Assembly (NCBI GenBank): GCA_958496175.1
Contig: OY292278.1
Span: 43,152,001-43,216,000, forward strand
Direction: 5' to 3'
Source: Sisyra terminalis
Taxonomy: Eukaryota; Arthropoda; Insecta; Neuroptera; Sisyridae
DNA length: 64,000 bases
The position numbers and the translations under genes were made by a program. This document shows, piece by piece, positions 23,121-36,020 of this stretch. Position 1 is the stretch's first letter; each line of letters begins with the position of its first letter. The notes below the pieces were generated by a model. It did not search any database. It saw only the letters and a program-made list of their open reading frames with translations, and had not been told where the DNA came from.

Positions 23121-24299
23121 GATAAGTTCATAACGACATTCACCAGTGGATATTAAAAATAAACCCCGAAAAAAGCTTAAAAGCTCACCAAAAAGCTTGA
23201 AATATCATGGACGTTTAAACGTTGAAAAAGAGTGACCTAATGAAAATGTGTACCGTATCGTGATTTAAATGGTGGAAGGTCGCACCAATGCGACACAAGA
23301 TTTATGGGTTGATGTAAATTAAAGAATAATAAAAATAAATAAAACGTAAATGAAAAAAGCGATTTTTTTTATTAGGGAAGTTACGTGCGTTATCCCGGTT
23401 TCCACAGGCCGAATCTATCTTTTTCTCTTCCGTGCCGTTTTCCGGGTGACTAATTTAAAATGACAACAGTTAGAGGTGGTATTCAATTTTATCGTTCATA
23501 ATTATTTGATGGTTGGTCGAGACTTTTAAGCCGTATAAAACATACATTGCAGTCAATCGATTTTTCAATGAGGATATTTGATTAAATCGGTAGTGGATTT
23601 GAATTTGTTAAATATTTCGCCTTTACATTAACACTTTAGTGGTCGTTTAATTACAATAATATTTTAATTACGTAGGTATTTTTTTCAGCAAATAACTACG
23701 AGATATTAGTAGTAGAAAAATTCGCAATTTTACCCCGAGATAGAGTTGATTTTGGTCAAAAATTTATGCCGAAATTCTTAATATTTTACTCATTTAAAAA
23801 AGCAGTGTATAATTTAGCTAAATACTTGCTGGAAATTGAAAATAATAGTGTAGAATACATATTTCACATTTTTTTAATATTAAAATATTAAAACTCATTA
23901 TGCAAGTTGCAAATGAAACCTTGTATTTTTCAGAAAGTTTAACTATTTTACTCTTAGGACCGGTACTTTCACCCATGGATGGATAAACTATATCCGTAAG
24001 ATAGCAGATCAATAGATAAAAATTTATCTGTCAGATATTCCTACATATTCATTCCATACAGGTCACAATCCTTAAGTGAAAGTACGCATGTTTTCTCTAT
24101 TCTCCGGATAAACTTTTATCTAGACAAAAAATATCACTATCTAGATAAGAAAATACTAATCCTAAATCTAATGGTCTAAAACTTATTATCTAATCATCTA
24201 AAAATAAACATAATTTACTGCAGATTCCTTTAATGCTCTGGAGATATTTTCGTCTTTACTTTACATTTTCAATAACACTTTCTATAACAAAACTACCAA
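23121..24299. other. Unannotated AT-rich stretch
   Basis: One 64-codon minus frame at 23818-24012 has no motif. No gene or repeat seen. Confidence 0.45.
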
Positions 24300-26251
24300 G
24301 GGTCTAGTAGGATCCACATGGCGAGTTAGCCCCCAAATAGGAACCTATGTCGAAACTTATGTTAAAATATCGGCTTGATATAAAAACACATTTTATATAC
24401 TTTTCACGACCAAATTCCTCTTTGGCCTTGAGATATGGGCAAAAATGTCCCCCCGCATGGCTATTTTTCAAAGTTATATATCTCAAAAACTAATTAAGCT
24501 AGAGAAGTGAAACCAACGCGAGGCTTTAGATTATTATACAGAGTATATCATATATTTTTTTGAAATTTTTAGAATCAAAAATTATACAAAAAAAAATCTA
24601 AAAAACAAATGAAATATTTTTTTATGTGTTCTCAAAAAATGACAATCATGAAAAAAATATATTTTATGCTTCTACATGAGCACTATAACTCATAAAAATT
24701 GCGTGAAAAAATAGTTGGTGCAACACTGAAAAAAAAATAAATGTGATTTACGCCTAATAGTATACCTAGGTATTATTTTTTTTCGAAGTGTTTCACCAAC
24801 TTTTTTTTTACAAAACTTCAATAAAAAATAGTCCACATATAGGAGCAAAACATATATTATTTTCATAATTGTACGTGTAAGGAAACCTAAAAAAAAATTT
24901 TTTTATTAGTTTTTTTGTTTTTCTATATTTACTCTAAAGATAATTACTCTCAAGAGTGGAATAATTATCCTAAAAGAAAAGAGAAACAAATTAGTGTTCA
25001 ATTTTTATTAAAATAAGAATTAAAAAAATTATCATCACTGTTATAATTTATTATAACTGGAATACTATGTGTCTCCAATTAATTCTGGGTGCATATTGAC
25101 AGCATCTCAATTTCTTGGTTTTCTTCGTTTAGCTTAGGATATTATTCACTGGCTCATACCAAAATTTTTACAGGTTCTACCTAAAGTGGGCGAATAAATG
25201 AACTATAATATTTTAAAACAATGTGTAAAATAAGCACCTAATATCATTAGGGTAGATGTAAAATCAAGACATATGTATAAATAGCAAAGATGGTCGTATA
25301 TACAATGATTATATTTCGAATGATAAAAATTGAAACAGTATTTTCCGTTATTCCTGTGATTCTCCAATAGAAACTTTACAGTGAGATATTGTTCTCATGC
25401 AACAGCTTTTATTTGTTATTTTTCATATGAACAATAATTATCCAGAATTCTGCGTCCTACGAGATACTAACTAAATTATTTTAGGTTCATAATATTCCAG
25501 TCGTAATAAAATATAACAGGGACGATAATTTTTTTTTATTCTTATTTTAATAACAATTGAACACTAGTTGTTCGTTTTTGTTTTGGGATCAATTATTTTG
25601 ATTTTGAAAGTATCTTAAGAGTTAATATAGAAAAACAAAAAAACTAATAATTTTTTTTTATATGTTTCCTTAGACTTACAATTATGAAAATAATATATGT
25701 TTTGCTCCTATATGTGGCCTATTTTTTATTGAAGTTTTATAAAAAAAAAGGTTGGTGAAATACTTCGAAAAAAAATAATACCGAGGTATACTATTAGGTG
25801 TACATCCCATTTCATTTTTTTCAAGGTGTTGCACCAACTATTTTTTCACGCAATTTTTATGAGTTATAGTGCTCATGTAGAAGCATAAATATATTTTTTT
25901 CATTATTGTCATTTTCAGAGAACACATAAAAAAATTATTTCATTTGTTTTTTGGATCTTTTTTGTATAATTTTTTTTTCTAAAAATTTTAAAAAAATATA
26001 TGATATACTCTGTACAATAATCTAAAGCCTCGCTTTGGTTTAACTTCTTTAGCTTAATTAGTTTTTGAGATATATAACTTTGAAAAATAGCCATGCGGGG
26101 GGACATTTTTGCCCATATCTCAAGGCCAAAGAGGAATTTGGTCGCGAAAAGTATATAAAATGTGTTTGTATATCAAGCCGATATTTGAACATAAGTTTCG
26201 ACATAGGTTCCTATTTGGGGGTCAACTCGCCATGTGGATCCTGCTAGACCC
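24300..26251. mobile_element. 1.95-kb palindromic element with arms of about 770 bp
   Basis: The left arm, 24300-25069, starts GGGTCTAGTAGGATCCACATG. The right arm, 25488-26251, ends CATGTGGATCCTGCTAGACCC. The arms pair almost throughout, leaving a unique loop of about 418 bp (25070-25487). The same peptide-like frame appears in both arms (24304-24486 minus, 26065-26247 plus) only because the arms are copies. No target duplication is obvious. Fold-back or MULE-type elements have such long inverted ends, but I cannot assign a superfamily. Confidence 0.85.
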
Positions 26252-28240
26252 TTTAGTTATCATAGCTTTAGGTGTGAATCATAAGCTTATTTTAGCAGTT
26301 AAATTCATTATTTATCATTGTATGACTTCTTTATTTTCCAATTATGGTATTAAATTCTTAATGTTGACTTTAAGCTCTAAAAAAAAACTGTTACTATTTT
26401 ATTTTTTCTTTTGATAAGAGATACAAAATTTGTGGCTTTTTTTGATACCATTTTCATTGTTTTGGGATCCAAGTTTGACACACTTTCGTTAAACCATCGA
26501 AAAGAAATCAAAAACTTTTTATTTCCGCCCCTTAACTTATTGTATTCGATTTGAATAGTAAAAAGGAAAAAATCCCAACAGAAAGACAACAAAAAACGAA
26601 AGTTTTTTAGTAAGGAAATCGTATGAGGAATTAGGTGAACGTATTATGCCAACCTTAGGGAATTATAAAGTATTGGTGATCAATGAAACAATTATTGAAA
26701 GTTTTTTTACTTGTGACATTTGGAATATTTTTGAACACATAATTAATGTAAATTATTTGTGAGATTATCATAAGATTGCAACACAAATATTAGATGCATT
26801 TGGATTGGAAAAGTTTATAAGAACTTAATCCTTGCATTTTTCTTAGTAAAATTTTTAAGGATTAAATTTTAATAATTTCCTATAGAAAACTATAAGTTTA
26901 AAAATTTTTCGCGTAAAATAAATAATTCATGATATTACGTTAATACGATCTGCACCAGCTGAAAAGCCAATTGCTTTTTAAAGGGATTTAAATTTGGTCA
27001 TATAATATTAAATAATTTTAAGTTAAAGTTTGTCACTTTGAAGACAAAACTAAGAAGTATTTAGATTTCCACCAACATCGCCAACATTGCCAGCTTGTTT
27101 CATAAGTCGTCTTATAAAACTTTAATTCCCTTGCGGCTTGGTAACAATCATGAAACTATCGTTAATAATTAAAAACCATTCACATTTTAAGATTTATAAT
27201 TAATAAATAATAAACTTCAATCCTATAATCACAACAATCTCAGCTTTGTATTTATAAAATCTAAACTTTCGTATTATAAATCCACTTAAATTCATACTAC
27301 TTAAATATATTTTAGATTTAAAATATTTCCTTTTTTAGTTAACAATTTTTCTTGTAAAATATTTTCATGGACAAATAAGCTGGTCACTTAACAGATGTAA
27401 TAAAGTTTGATATAACAGTATCAGATGTTATCCACCAGAAAAGTTTAGTGCAACTTTCACTAGTTTTTGAAATTTATGCGAATAACAAAAGGGATGATTG
27501 CCTACTTTAATTATATCTATGTTTGCAGCTAAGTTTTGATAGGCCTCATATTTTCCTCCATAAGTCCATAAAATAGACGAAAACAACTTTTGAAGATAAT
27601 CTGAAAAACACTATGTTTCTACTGAGAATTCCGTGTTATCACTATCCACTGGAACAATGAAATTTTTAGTTACCGAACTTTGAAGACTAATTTTAAAAGT
27701 GTTGAGAAAAGTATTCATAAAAAATAAAATATTTGCATTGAATTGAATTTTAATTAATTTTTATTATAAACAATCATATATTTCAATTAATTTTTGTCGG
27801 GGCATGTTTTCAACGCATTACACTCGATTAAAATGTTGATCTTTTGTTGATGGTTTCATAAAAAAAACGCCATTTGTCTGCACCGATTCCATAACATATA
27901 TTGAGACTGAATGATTTATAGATTCAAAGAATGAATAGTTAATTGAAATTCCATGTTTTATTTGGACATCAAAACAAATTCAATGGTCCTTCAAATGTGA
28001 AAAAGAAAAATGCTTTTGATGGTCGGAAAAATTTGGTTTTTATTATATTTCTCTATGTTTATTTTCATATTAATCAATAATATAGTGTTTGGCCGATGAA
28101 TTTTTTTCTACATAATAAATAATATATTTGGGCATATTGTACCAAATAAAATTGTATTTATGAGAAGAAAAAGAAAATTTTCATGTAAAAATTAAAATAA
28201 TTATTAATTTTAAATAAGTTACATAATGAATTAATGACGA
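26252..28240. other. Unannotated AT-rich stretch
   Basis: No recognisable coding or repeat structure; 71- and 101-codon frames at the left edge overlap the palindrome arm or poly-T tracts. Confidence 0.45.
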
Positions 28241-28244
28241 AGGA

Positions 28245-28450
28245 CTTAATTTATTTTTTACAATGTGTTTCAACAGCCCTTAGCTGTTCTCGTCAGGAAG
28301 TATTTTTATTTTATAAATTTTTAACAAACTTAATATTAGGTGTTTGTTGTAATTAATTTGTCATTAATGATATAATTTGGATCAATTTTGTGAGCTTTAT
28401 GCATTTCACATTCTTTCAGAGTATTCATAAGTGATCCTTTTTTTTTACAT
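28245..28450 (-). mobile_element. Penelope-like element 3' end fragment
   Basis: The segment parallels 50880-51080. On the minus strand an in-frame stretch at 28345-28440 reads LMNTLKECEMHKAHKIDPN, then YIINDKL, closely matching HMNTLEEDEIYKAHKIDPNN and ILNDKL in the other copy. This is followed by a hammerhead-like motif with CTGACGA at 28290-28296, a perfect AACAGC/GCTGTT stem II at 28274-28289 and GAAA at 28268-28271; its stem III is degraded. It therefore keeps the C-terminal coding end and the ribozyme-like terminus. Confidence 0.7.
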
Positions 28451-29289
28451 ATATGTATTATGTAGAGGTTTAAAGTTTCTTTTTACGATTTATAAACTTA
28501 TAATTTTCCTTACTTTATTTAGATTAACATATATTTAAGAGGCAAGCTTTTTGAAGATAAGCTCAATTAAGAATACATTTTAATCGCGATTTATTGATGA
28601 ACATTTCCAGGATTTAATGTCCATAGCTTGTACCGATTTGGCTCCAAGCTTCACTAGACAATATGCGAACAAAAAATTTTATTTTTCTCATTGATATGAA
28701 TAAAAATTCCTTTGTGATATCTATAATTACATTTGCTTAGTAGGGTCAGTCCAATTCAATCATTTCGACCATTTCATTTCCTAAAACGGACCCCGAACTA
28801 AACCGATTGGTGACCTCTGTTCTAATCTGTGCAACAATTTGTTGCGGTACTTTTATTTTTTCGTTATTGTTATCAATTAATATTGATTTTTTTTGAAACT
28901 GATTGAAAATTAGTTACTTACTAGTTGGGGAGCTTTTTTAATGGATTTTGTTCGAAATGCAGTATGAAAGCAATCAATCAACCCTTATATCTTCACCCTT
29001 TTAAAACATCTTGAATATTAAAGATTAAGTAAGCGTAACTAGAAGTATAATAATCCCAGAGGCTGCAGTGTTGAAATTCAACTAACCTCATCCTGGAAAG
29101 CTTAAGCATAGCTATGATATATTCTTTATTCAATAGAAAAAATAGTAATCTAAATTAGATATGAATGAAGACCTCCTTTTTTGTCGTTGGTTAAAAAGTA
29201 AACAAAAGAGATCAACTAAGAATGTATTATTTTTAATCTTATGGGCAATTGCTTACTAAAAAAATCAGTTTACAACATTCAACAATCAA
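28451..29289. other. Unannotated AT-rich stretch
   Basis: No gene or repeat recognised. Confidence 0.45.
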
Positions 29290-30989
29290 ATTAGTGCAGT
29301 CTGTGGAAAATCAATTCAAAATTCAAAATAAATTTCCGTTTTTTTCATTGCTGTTTATCATTGCTGCATAAGTTAAAAAGAATTTACTAAATTGAGAAGA
29401 TTGGCGTAATTTTAAAGATTTTAATTACTTATTAAGGGGAGCAAATGTAACCAATAGAAAAATATCAAAATCTTAAATTCTTTTAAAGTAAAATTAACGC
29501 TCATAAATGCTTTAATTTGTTAATCGGAAACTGTTTTATTCCAAAGTTGAACTACAGCTTTATAATTCTTTTTAAACCTTAAAAAAGATTCTACAACAAT
29601 TGGGGACAAAGAAAAAAACATACTATTGATTTTGAATAATTTTTTGTAAAGTAATCAAGTTTTGTTGGCACTGGGTTTCCCATTGTTACATAAGCCAAGA
29701 AAAAAATACTAAATTGAGTATTTGGAGCTATTTTAAAATTTTTAATTCCTATATTGGATATGCTTTAGTTTGTTAATCGGGAATTAATGTATCTAAAAGT
29801 TAAACTACAGTTTTTAAATTCTTTTTAAAATCTTAAATAGTTTCATCAACGTTAAAGGAAAATTTAAAAAAAATGATTAGACGAAGAAAAAAAAATTAAA
29901 CTTACTAAGAATTTTTAATATTTTTTTTGTAAAGTAATGAAGCTTTGTTGGCACCGGGTTTTCCATTGTTACATAAACAAAGGAAAATTAACTAACTTGA
30001 GCATTTGGAGCTTTTTTTAAAACTTTTAATTGCTATTTGGGGCATGTAAAAGTAACCCACAAAATTTTTTTACTTCCTAAATGCTTTAAAAGCAATAATA
30101 ATACTTTTTGAATGCTTTTTTTATTTGACAATCGGAACTAATATATCCAAAAGTTGAACTACAGCTTTATAATTCTTTTTAAACCTTAAATAAGTTTCTA
30201 CAACAATTGGGGACAAAGAAAAATAAATACTATTAATTTTTAATTTTTTTTTTCTAAAGTAATCAAGTTTTGTTGGTATTGGGTTTCCCATTGCTACATA
30301 AGCAAAGAAAAATTCACTAAATTGAGTATATGATGCTATCTTAGAGCTTTTAACTGCTATTTTGGACATGCAAATGTAATCCACAAAATTGTTTACTCCG
30401 TAAATTCTTTAAAAACAATAATAACGCTTTTTGAATGCTTTAATTTGACAATCCGGAACTAATGTATCCAAAAGTTGAACTACAATCTTATAATTCTTTT
30501 CAAAACCTTAAAAGCTTCCTCAACGTTAGAGAAAAATTTAAAAAATATGATAAGACAAAGAAAAAAAAAATTTTAATTTTTAATAATTTTTTTGTAAGCT
30601 AATCAATTTTTTTTGGAACTGGGTTTCCCATTGTTACATAAGCAAAGTTCACTAAAATTCACTAAATTGAGTATTTGGTGCTATCTAAGAACTTTAAATT
30701 GCTGTTTTGAACATGCAAATGTAATCCACAAAATTTTTTACTCCGTAAATTGAGTATTTGGTGTTATCTTAGAGCTTTTAACTGCTATTTTGGACATGCA
30801 AATGTAATCCACAAAATTTTTTTACTCCTTAAATTCTTTAAAAGCAATAATAATTCTTTTTAAATGCTTTAATTTGACAATCGGGAACAAACGTATCCAA
30901 AAGTTGAACTACAGCTTTATAATTCTTTTCAAACTCTAAAAAAGTTTCAACAACATTTGGGGAAAATTTAAAGAATGTGATAAGATAAA

Positions 30990-31935
30990 TTCATGTAGAA
31001 TGAATATTACTTACGTAAACTTTGGTGTTTATGAGTGTATTATAGTATTAAGTAGTGTTGCGGAAGTTTCAGGACTTCAATTTAAAAAAAAAATGTTGAG
31101 ATTTAGGGAAAAGAAGCATGGACAATTTAGAAATAATTGGAGTTTAAATACGATGGTATCAGTAGTTGGAGTCTTTAAAAAACATGTGATGGGCCACCCT
31201 AGTGAGGAAATCGAAATGAAATAGTATTAGATGAGATAAATACGGTATGTACGAGGTGAAATACAATATCGAGACGGGAGGAAAGTAAATTAAAACGAGG
31301 GATAATAGTAAAAAAAGGAGAATACGGCGAGGCGAGAATAAGGCGAAGTGAGAATAATGTATTGAAGTTTTATATAATGCGAGATAATGAAAGCTTTGTT
31401 ATCATTGGAAAAAAGCACTCTTGAATTCTGGTGCCGGCTAATGCCGATGCTGCATATCAATGCTGTTCATTTGAATGACTTGAAGGAAACGGCAGGTATT
31501 TTTCAAATGATATTGAATTCCGTCGATCTGCAAGTTTAAATAGCCAAACAACGTTCGGCGCCGAGCTTGATATATATTTATTTGAAACGAGCGCTTTTCA
31601 AGTCCACTTTGTATTGTACGAACGTACGAGCCGTACGTCCCAACCAATGTACACGTATGCCACCGAAATCCATCGCACCAGCTTTATTATTACCACGCGT
31701 ACTCCAGGAATGCTATTTGTAATCGGCCTATATATTTGCCGATAGGCGGCCGCCCTTTTTTCATCTTCAATTGCCCAATTCCAAATCATTTCCAGCCAAT
31801 AAACACTGACAAAATATACTTTTTTTCTAAACGTTATGACTTTGCCGATCGCTTTTGCCTATTGATTTACGTGTATCGAGCTTTTAAACCAATGGTACTA
31901 GAAAAAAAAAACGGAGATATTTATCTTTGCATTTC
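30990..31935. other. Unique, GC-richer island inside the tandem array
   Basis: From about 31400 to 31930 base composition shifts, with CGGCGCCGAGC, GTACGAGCCGTACGT and GGCGGCCGCCC. The sequence has no counterpart elsewhere in the window. Open frames of 63-101 codons run on both strands (31598-31789 minus, 31736-32041 plus), but none shows a domain. It could be an exon, a conserved regulatory element or an older unrelated insertion. A 74-codon frame at 31000-31224 (+) is also unrecognised. Confidence 0.4.
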
Positions 31936-32063
31936 AATGAAAAATCATTTTCGAGCTTTTCGAGCTTTTCGAGTTTCAAGTGTTTCGTCAATAACGTCCA
32001 CGTTTGTCGCTTACCTTTGGAAGCCACTGAATTCCCTTTGAGAGATCAAAAATTAAGTTTTAA

Positions 32064-32293
32064 GGGTGGATCACCGTCAGAACGTAAAAAAAATGACTTT
32101 TTTAAAACTACTGCCATTTTTTTAGAGATATTAAAAAACGGTCTTCGGCATGTAAAAGTTGAAGTTTTGAACTATTTTTTTATTTGCCCCGATATGTCCC
32201 CCCCCTCTCCTTTTGACAGCGCTTTGAAAAAGGGTCCTCAAAAATGAGGACGCAAACGGGAGACAAGTTTTCTCGGAAACCGGAAGTCGGACA
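32064..32293. mobile_element. TTAA-target element, truncated copy 2
   Basis: It begins GGGTGGATCACCGTC after TTAA at 32060-32063 and matches 33194-33420, then stops at GGAAGTCGGA, where the satellite sequence resumes. The preceding 120 bp (31940-32060) match 33068-33190. The copy is therefore part of a larger duplicated block, not an independent insertion. Confidence 0.85.
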
Positions 32294-33193
32294 AAGAAAA
32301 ATAAATACTTTTAATTTTTAATAATTTTTTGTAAAGTAATCAAGTTTTGTTGGTACTGGGTTTCTCATTGCTACATAAGCAAAGAAAAATTCACTAAATT
32401 GAGTATTTGGTGCTATCTTAGAGCTTTTAATTGCTGTTTTGGACATGCAAATGTAATCCACAAAATTTTTTACTCCGTAAATTCTTTAAAAGCAATAATA
32501 ACGCTTTTTGAATGCTTTAATTTGATAATCGGGAACTAAGGTATCCAAAAGTTGAACTACAGCTTTAAAATTCATTTCGTTTCTACTACAATTGGGGACA
32601 AAGAAAAAAATACTATCCATTTTTAATATTTTTTTTTTGTCAAGTAATCAAGTTTTGTTGGTACTGGGTTTCCCATTGCTACATAAGCAAAGAAAAATTG
32701 AATAAATTCAGTATTTGGTGCTATGTTAGAGCTTTTAATTGCTGTTTTGGACATGCAAAAGTATGTTTTACTCTTTAAATTCTTTAAAAGCAATAGGTAA
32801 TAACGCTTTTTGAATGCTTAATTTGACAATCGGGAACTAATGTATCCAAAAGTTGAACTATAGATTTATAATTCTTTTCAAACCCTTAAAAAGTTTCCTC
32901 AACGTTACAGGAAAATTTAAAAAAAATTATTAGACAAAGAAAAAAAATTAAAATTACTATTAATTTTTATTTTTTTTTTGTAAACTAATCAAATTTTGTT
33001 GGCACTGGGTTTCCCATTACTACATAAGCAAAGAAAAATTTACTTAATTGAGTAATTGGAGCTATTTTATAGAAAAATCATTTTCGAGCTTTTCGAGTTT
33101 TGGTTTCAAGTGTTTCGTCAATAACGTCCACGTTTGTCGCTTACCTTTTGAAGCCACTGAATTCCCTTTGAGAGATCAAAAATTAAATTTTAA

Positions 33194-33902
33194 GGGTGGA
33201 TCACCGTCAGAACGTAAAAAAAAATGACTTTTTTAAAACTGCTGCCATTTTTTTTAGAGATATTAAAAAACAGTCTTCGGCATGTAAAAGTTGAAGTTTT
33301 GAACTATTTTTTTTTATTTGCCCCGATATGTCCCCCCTCTCCTTTTGACAGCGCTTTGAAAAAGGGTCCTCAAAAATGAGGAGGCAAACGGGACACAAGT
33401 TTTCTCGGAAACTGGAAGTCGGATCATGATTTTCCAAAGAATGTAAGTTTTGGTAATGCGTCTTCTTGGTACTGAACCTCGAAAATCCGAAAAAAGTTGA
33501 AAATTCACAAAATGGCGTGACTTTGAAAAAAAAGTTAAAAAAAACGACCTTTTTTTGGACCTTTCCCCCTCTCCCACTTTGAGGGGAGGGGAGGTTTGGC
33601 CAATTTCAGAAGTTCAGTACCAAGAAGACGTGTTGAACTATAACACTCTCCAGTTTCAAGTCAATCCGTCGGATAGTTTCTGAAAAATCTTGCCTCGCAG
33701 TTTTAAAAAGTTGATTTCGAGAAAAACGCATTTAATGTTTTTTTAAGATTTTTTTTTATGTAATTATCAATTTATTCAATTTTTATCAGTGAAAATACAT
33801 TAGTCAGCTATTCCAATTCTTTTAACACGTTATTCTTGAATGTTATAAGAAGACATTTATGGAAAAAAAAATCGATTTTTTTTTTCTGACGGTGATCCAC
33901 CC
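33194..33902. mobile_element. TTAA-target non-autonomous element, complete copy 3
   Basis: This is a complete 709-bp copy with ends GGGTGGATCACCGTC and GACGGTGATCCACCC, flanked by TTAA at 33190-33193 and 33903-33906. It lacks the Helitron found in the copy at 21487 and so shows the uninterrupted state. No protein coding. Confidence 0.92.
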
Positions 33903-33906
33903 TTAA

Positions 33907-34290
33907 TATTTTTTTTTAATTCTTTGCATTCTTTGTTATTAGGGAAGTATTTTGGAACCAAAATGGGATGATAGCAAATCATATAAGAAAGATCTTGAAT
34001 CATTGGCTTTTAAAAAGAAACACAATTTTTTAAATCTGGGAAAAAAAATCCATCAGTAAAACCATATTAGGTATCTAAGGAAACATAACTATTGGAATCA
34101 ATTGTGAATGTACTGTATAAAGAAAATGTGGGAAAAACTGGAGACCCATTTTCTATTTGTAATTTTCATAGAATTTGGAATTGTTTCGGGGGAAATTCTT
34201 GGATAGAAGTTTTATGCTAATGTTAATTTTTTTTCCATTGTTTAGACAATTTTTGGCTATACATTATTGTACCAAGAAGTTTTATTGGCT
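33907..34290. other. Unannotated AT-rich stretch
   Basis: Nothing recognised. Confidence 0.45.
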
Positions 34291-34293
34291 CAT

Positions 34294-34504
34294 GTGTATT
34301 TTAGCACACCCACAATCTGACAACGTTGAATTTTCGACTTTATTTTTAATTTAATTCGCGATTAAATCGGTCCATAATGAAAATTTAGCCACAAAAGAGA
34401 GAATTATACCATATTGGAATTGACTTAACAAAAATATCGCGAATTAAATTGAAAACAAAATCGAAAATGCAACGTTGTCAGATTGTGGGTGTGCTAAAGT
34501 ACAC
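34294..34504. mobile_element. 211-bp MITE with 70-bp inverted ends
   Basis: The left arm, 34294-34364, contains GCACACCCACAATCTGACAA. The right arm, 34435-34504, contains its complement TTGTCAGATTGTGGGTGTGC. The arms extend inward through AATTCGCGAT/ATCGCGAATT. No coding content. The target duplication is not clear. Confidence 0.8.
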
Positions 34505-35615
34505 TTAAGCCGTTTTATTATTAAGAGATCTTAAGGAATGACTAAATTGCGTAAATAGTACCAAAGGTTTTCCCACTTTAAAAGGAATAGAAAGTCAATG
34601 AAAAAGTATTATTGGAAATGAAAATGGGAATTGTAGCAAACCATAAGACCATTGAATCTTTTGGTTTTACGAAACAATTTTTTTTTCTAATTCTGAGAAC
34701 TGAAGACTCATGTCTTATTTGAAATTTTAATTGGATTTGGACTCATTTCGGTTTTCTAGAACCACTTGAACATGGAATAGAAAATATTCATAAGAAAACA
34801 ATCAACTTTTACTGAGATTTATCTTGAAGCATTATTTCCAGGATACAGTGCAAAAAAAACTTAAAATTTGATTCTCAAAATTTAGAAAAACGATCATCGA
34901 AATTCTTTTTTAATTTTATGATTTTTGTCTTCTTTGCTTCATGTTTTCCCTTGTTTGTAAAAGACCCAAAACACCATTCACAAGATCAACAGTGAAAAAT
35001 ACCACCAGGAACCACAGGAACGGTTTTATAAAATGCAATGCTCAAAATGCAAATTTCATTCTTTGCTTGACAGAATCTGCATTATAGATCATCCCCATGT
35101 AATTCCATTGTATGCAGTTTTTTTTTAAGTCCACAATGCCTAATTATTAGATCCATTACTCCACAAATGTTGTGCAGGAATTTTTTTAAGCCCATCCTTT
35201 GTTGGCATTTTTTAACTACTGATTTTATAACGATAAGTACAGGCCATGAGTCTGTAAGGCAAAGGTATTAGCCCATTTTTTTGCCTTAAATACCCTTATG
35301 GTCTGGCATCTATCTTAAGTTTACCTTATGTTTGGTGGTTAGGTTTATAAGGGCATCTTTGCACTACTAGAACATTTTACAGCTGATCTGTGACTTTACA
35401 AGGGCTTTTACTACGACTTGGTTATCAGTGAATATGGAGATCATGTGTTTTTGGAGAATCATTTTCGAATCTTACTATTAAAATACTAAATTTTCTATGA
35501 AAATAAATCTTAGTTATTACCGAAACTTTACTCGATGAAACTTGTTTCAAAATAATTTTAAAACTGGTAATAATGGGGAGAAATATACTAGCTTGAGCTT
35601 GAAAATGTTAAAGGA
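34505..35615. other. Unannotated stretch
   Basis: No gene recognised. The last part may belong to the LINE whose RNase H remnant follows. Confidence 0.4.
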
Positions 35616-35619
35616 GTTG

Positions 35620-35815
35620 TGGCAAAAACTGTATGATCCACATATTTACCGATAACCAGGCTGTATTCAACACTCTAGTAAAAACCAGAGGTCAAATCCA
35701 AATTGATTTGGAAGTACAAAAAAACTTTTAACAATTGGGCTAATCGAAACAAGGTTAACGTGGCATGGGTGCCGGATTACTGGGAATAAAAGTAAACGAA
35801 AACGCAAAGACCTTT
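35620..35815 (+). pseudogene. LINE RNase H domain remnant
   Basis: Plus-strand translation gives HIFTDNQAVFNTL at about 35639-35677, then, after a stop and frameshift, NRNKVNVAWVPDYWE at about 35745-35790. In LINE RNase H domains these correspond to the DSQAAL catalytic-Asp block and the V.L.WVPGH.G..GNE block. The Asp is kept (TDNQAV), but GHSG has become DYWE. The reverse transcriptase upstream is not recognisable. Jockey/I/R1-type LINEs and some LTR elements carry such domains, so the clade is open. The 68-codon frame at 35814-36020 is not clearly part of it. Confidence 0.65.
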
Positions 35816-36020
35816 GTCCATTAAGGACTTAGGACATCAAAGAAAGTTTTTTAAAATCTATCGCATTTTATATAGTAACAGGATGAAAGAAAAACTACCT
35901 CCAAATCTAACAACAGAAATATTCAGTTTTATAAAAAAAGAAGTTAGTAATAATGGTAGTGGGCCTAAAAATCGGTTGTTATGGAGTGTAGAACACTTGT
36001 ATACAATTGAAGATATGTAG

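Larger units (their letters stand above)
29290..33070. repeat. Tandem array with units of about 285-340 bp, interrupted
   Basis: The phrase GTTGGCACTGGGTTTCCCAT recurs at about 29664, 29948, 30272, 30613, 32349, 32657 and 32998, with steps of 284-342 bp. Each unit also carries AAATTGAGTATTTGG, GGACATGCAAATGTAATCC and AAAAGTTGAACTACAG. A partial duplication of a third of a unit occurs near 30690-30830. The block 30990-32293 interrupts the array with unrelated sequence and a TTAA element. No coding content is credible; the 87-codon frame at 30121-30384 is one repeat unit read in reverse. Confidence 0.9.

Noticed and set aside
24304..26414. Paired identical-looking frames in 24.3 and 26.1 kb that could suggest a duplicated gene
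   Set aside because: They are the two arms of one palindromic element; no domain and no conservation beyond the arm identity.
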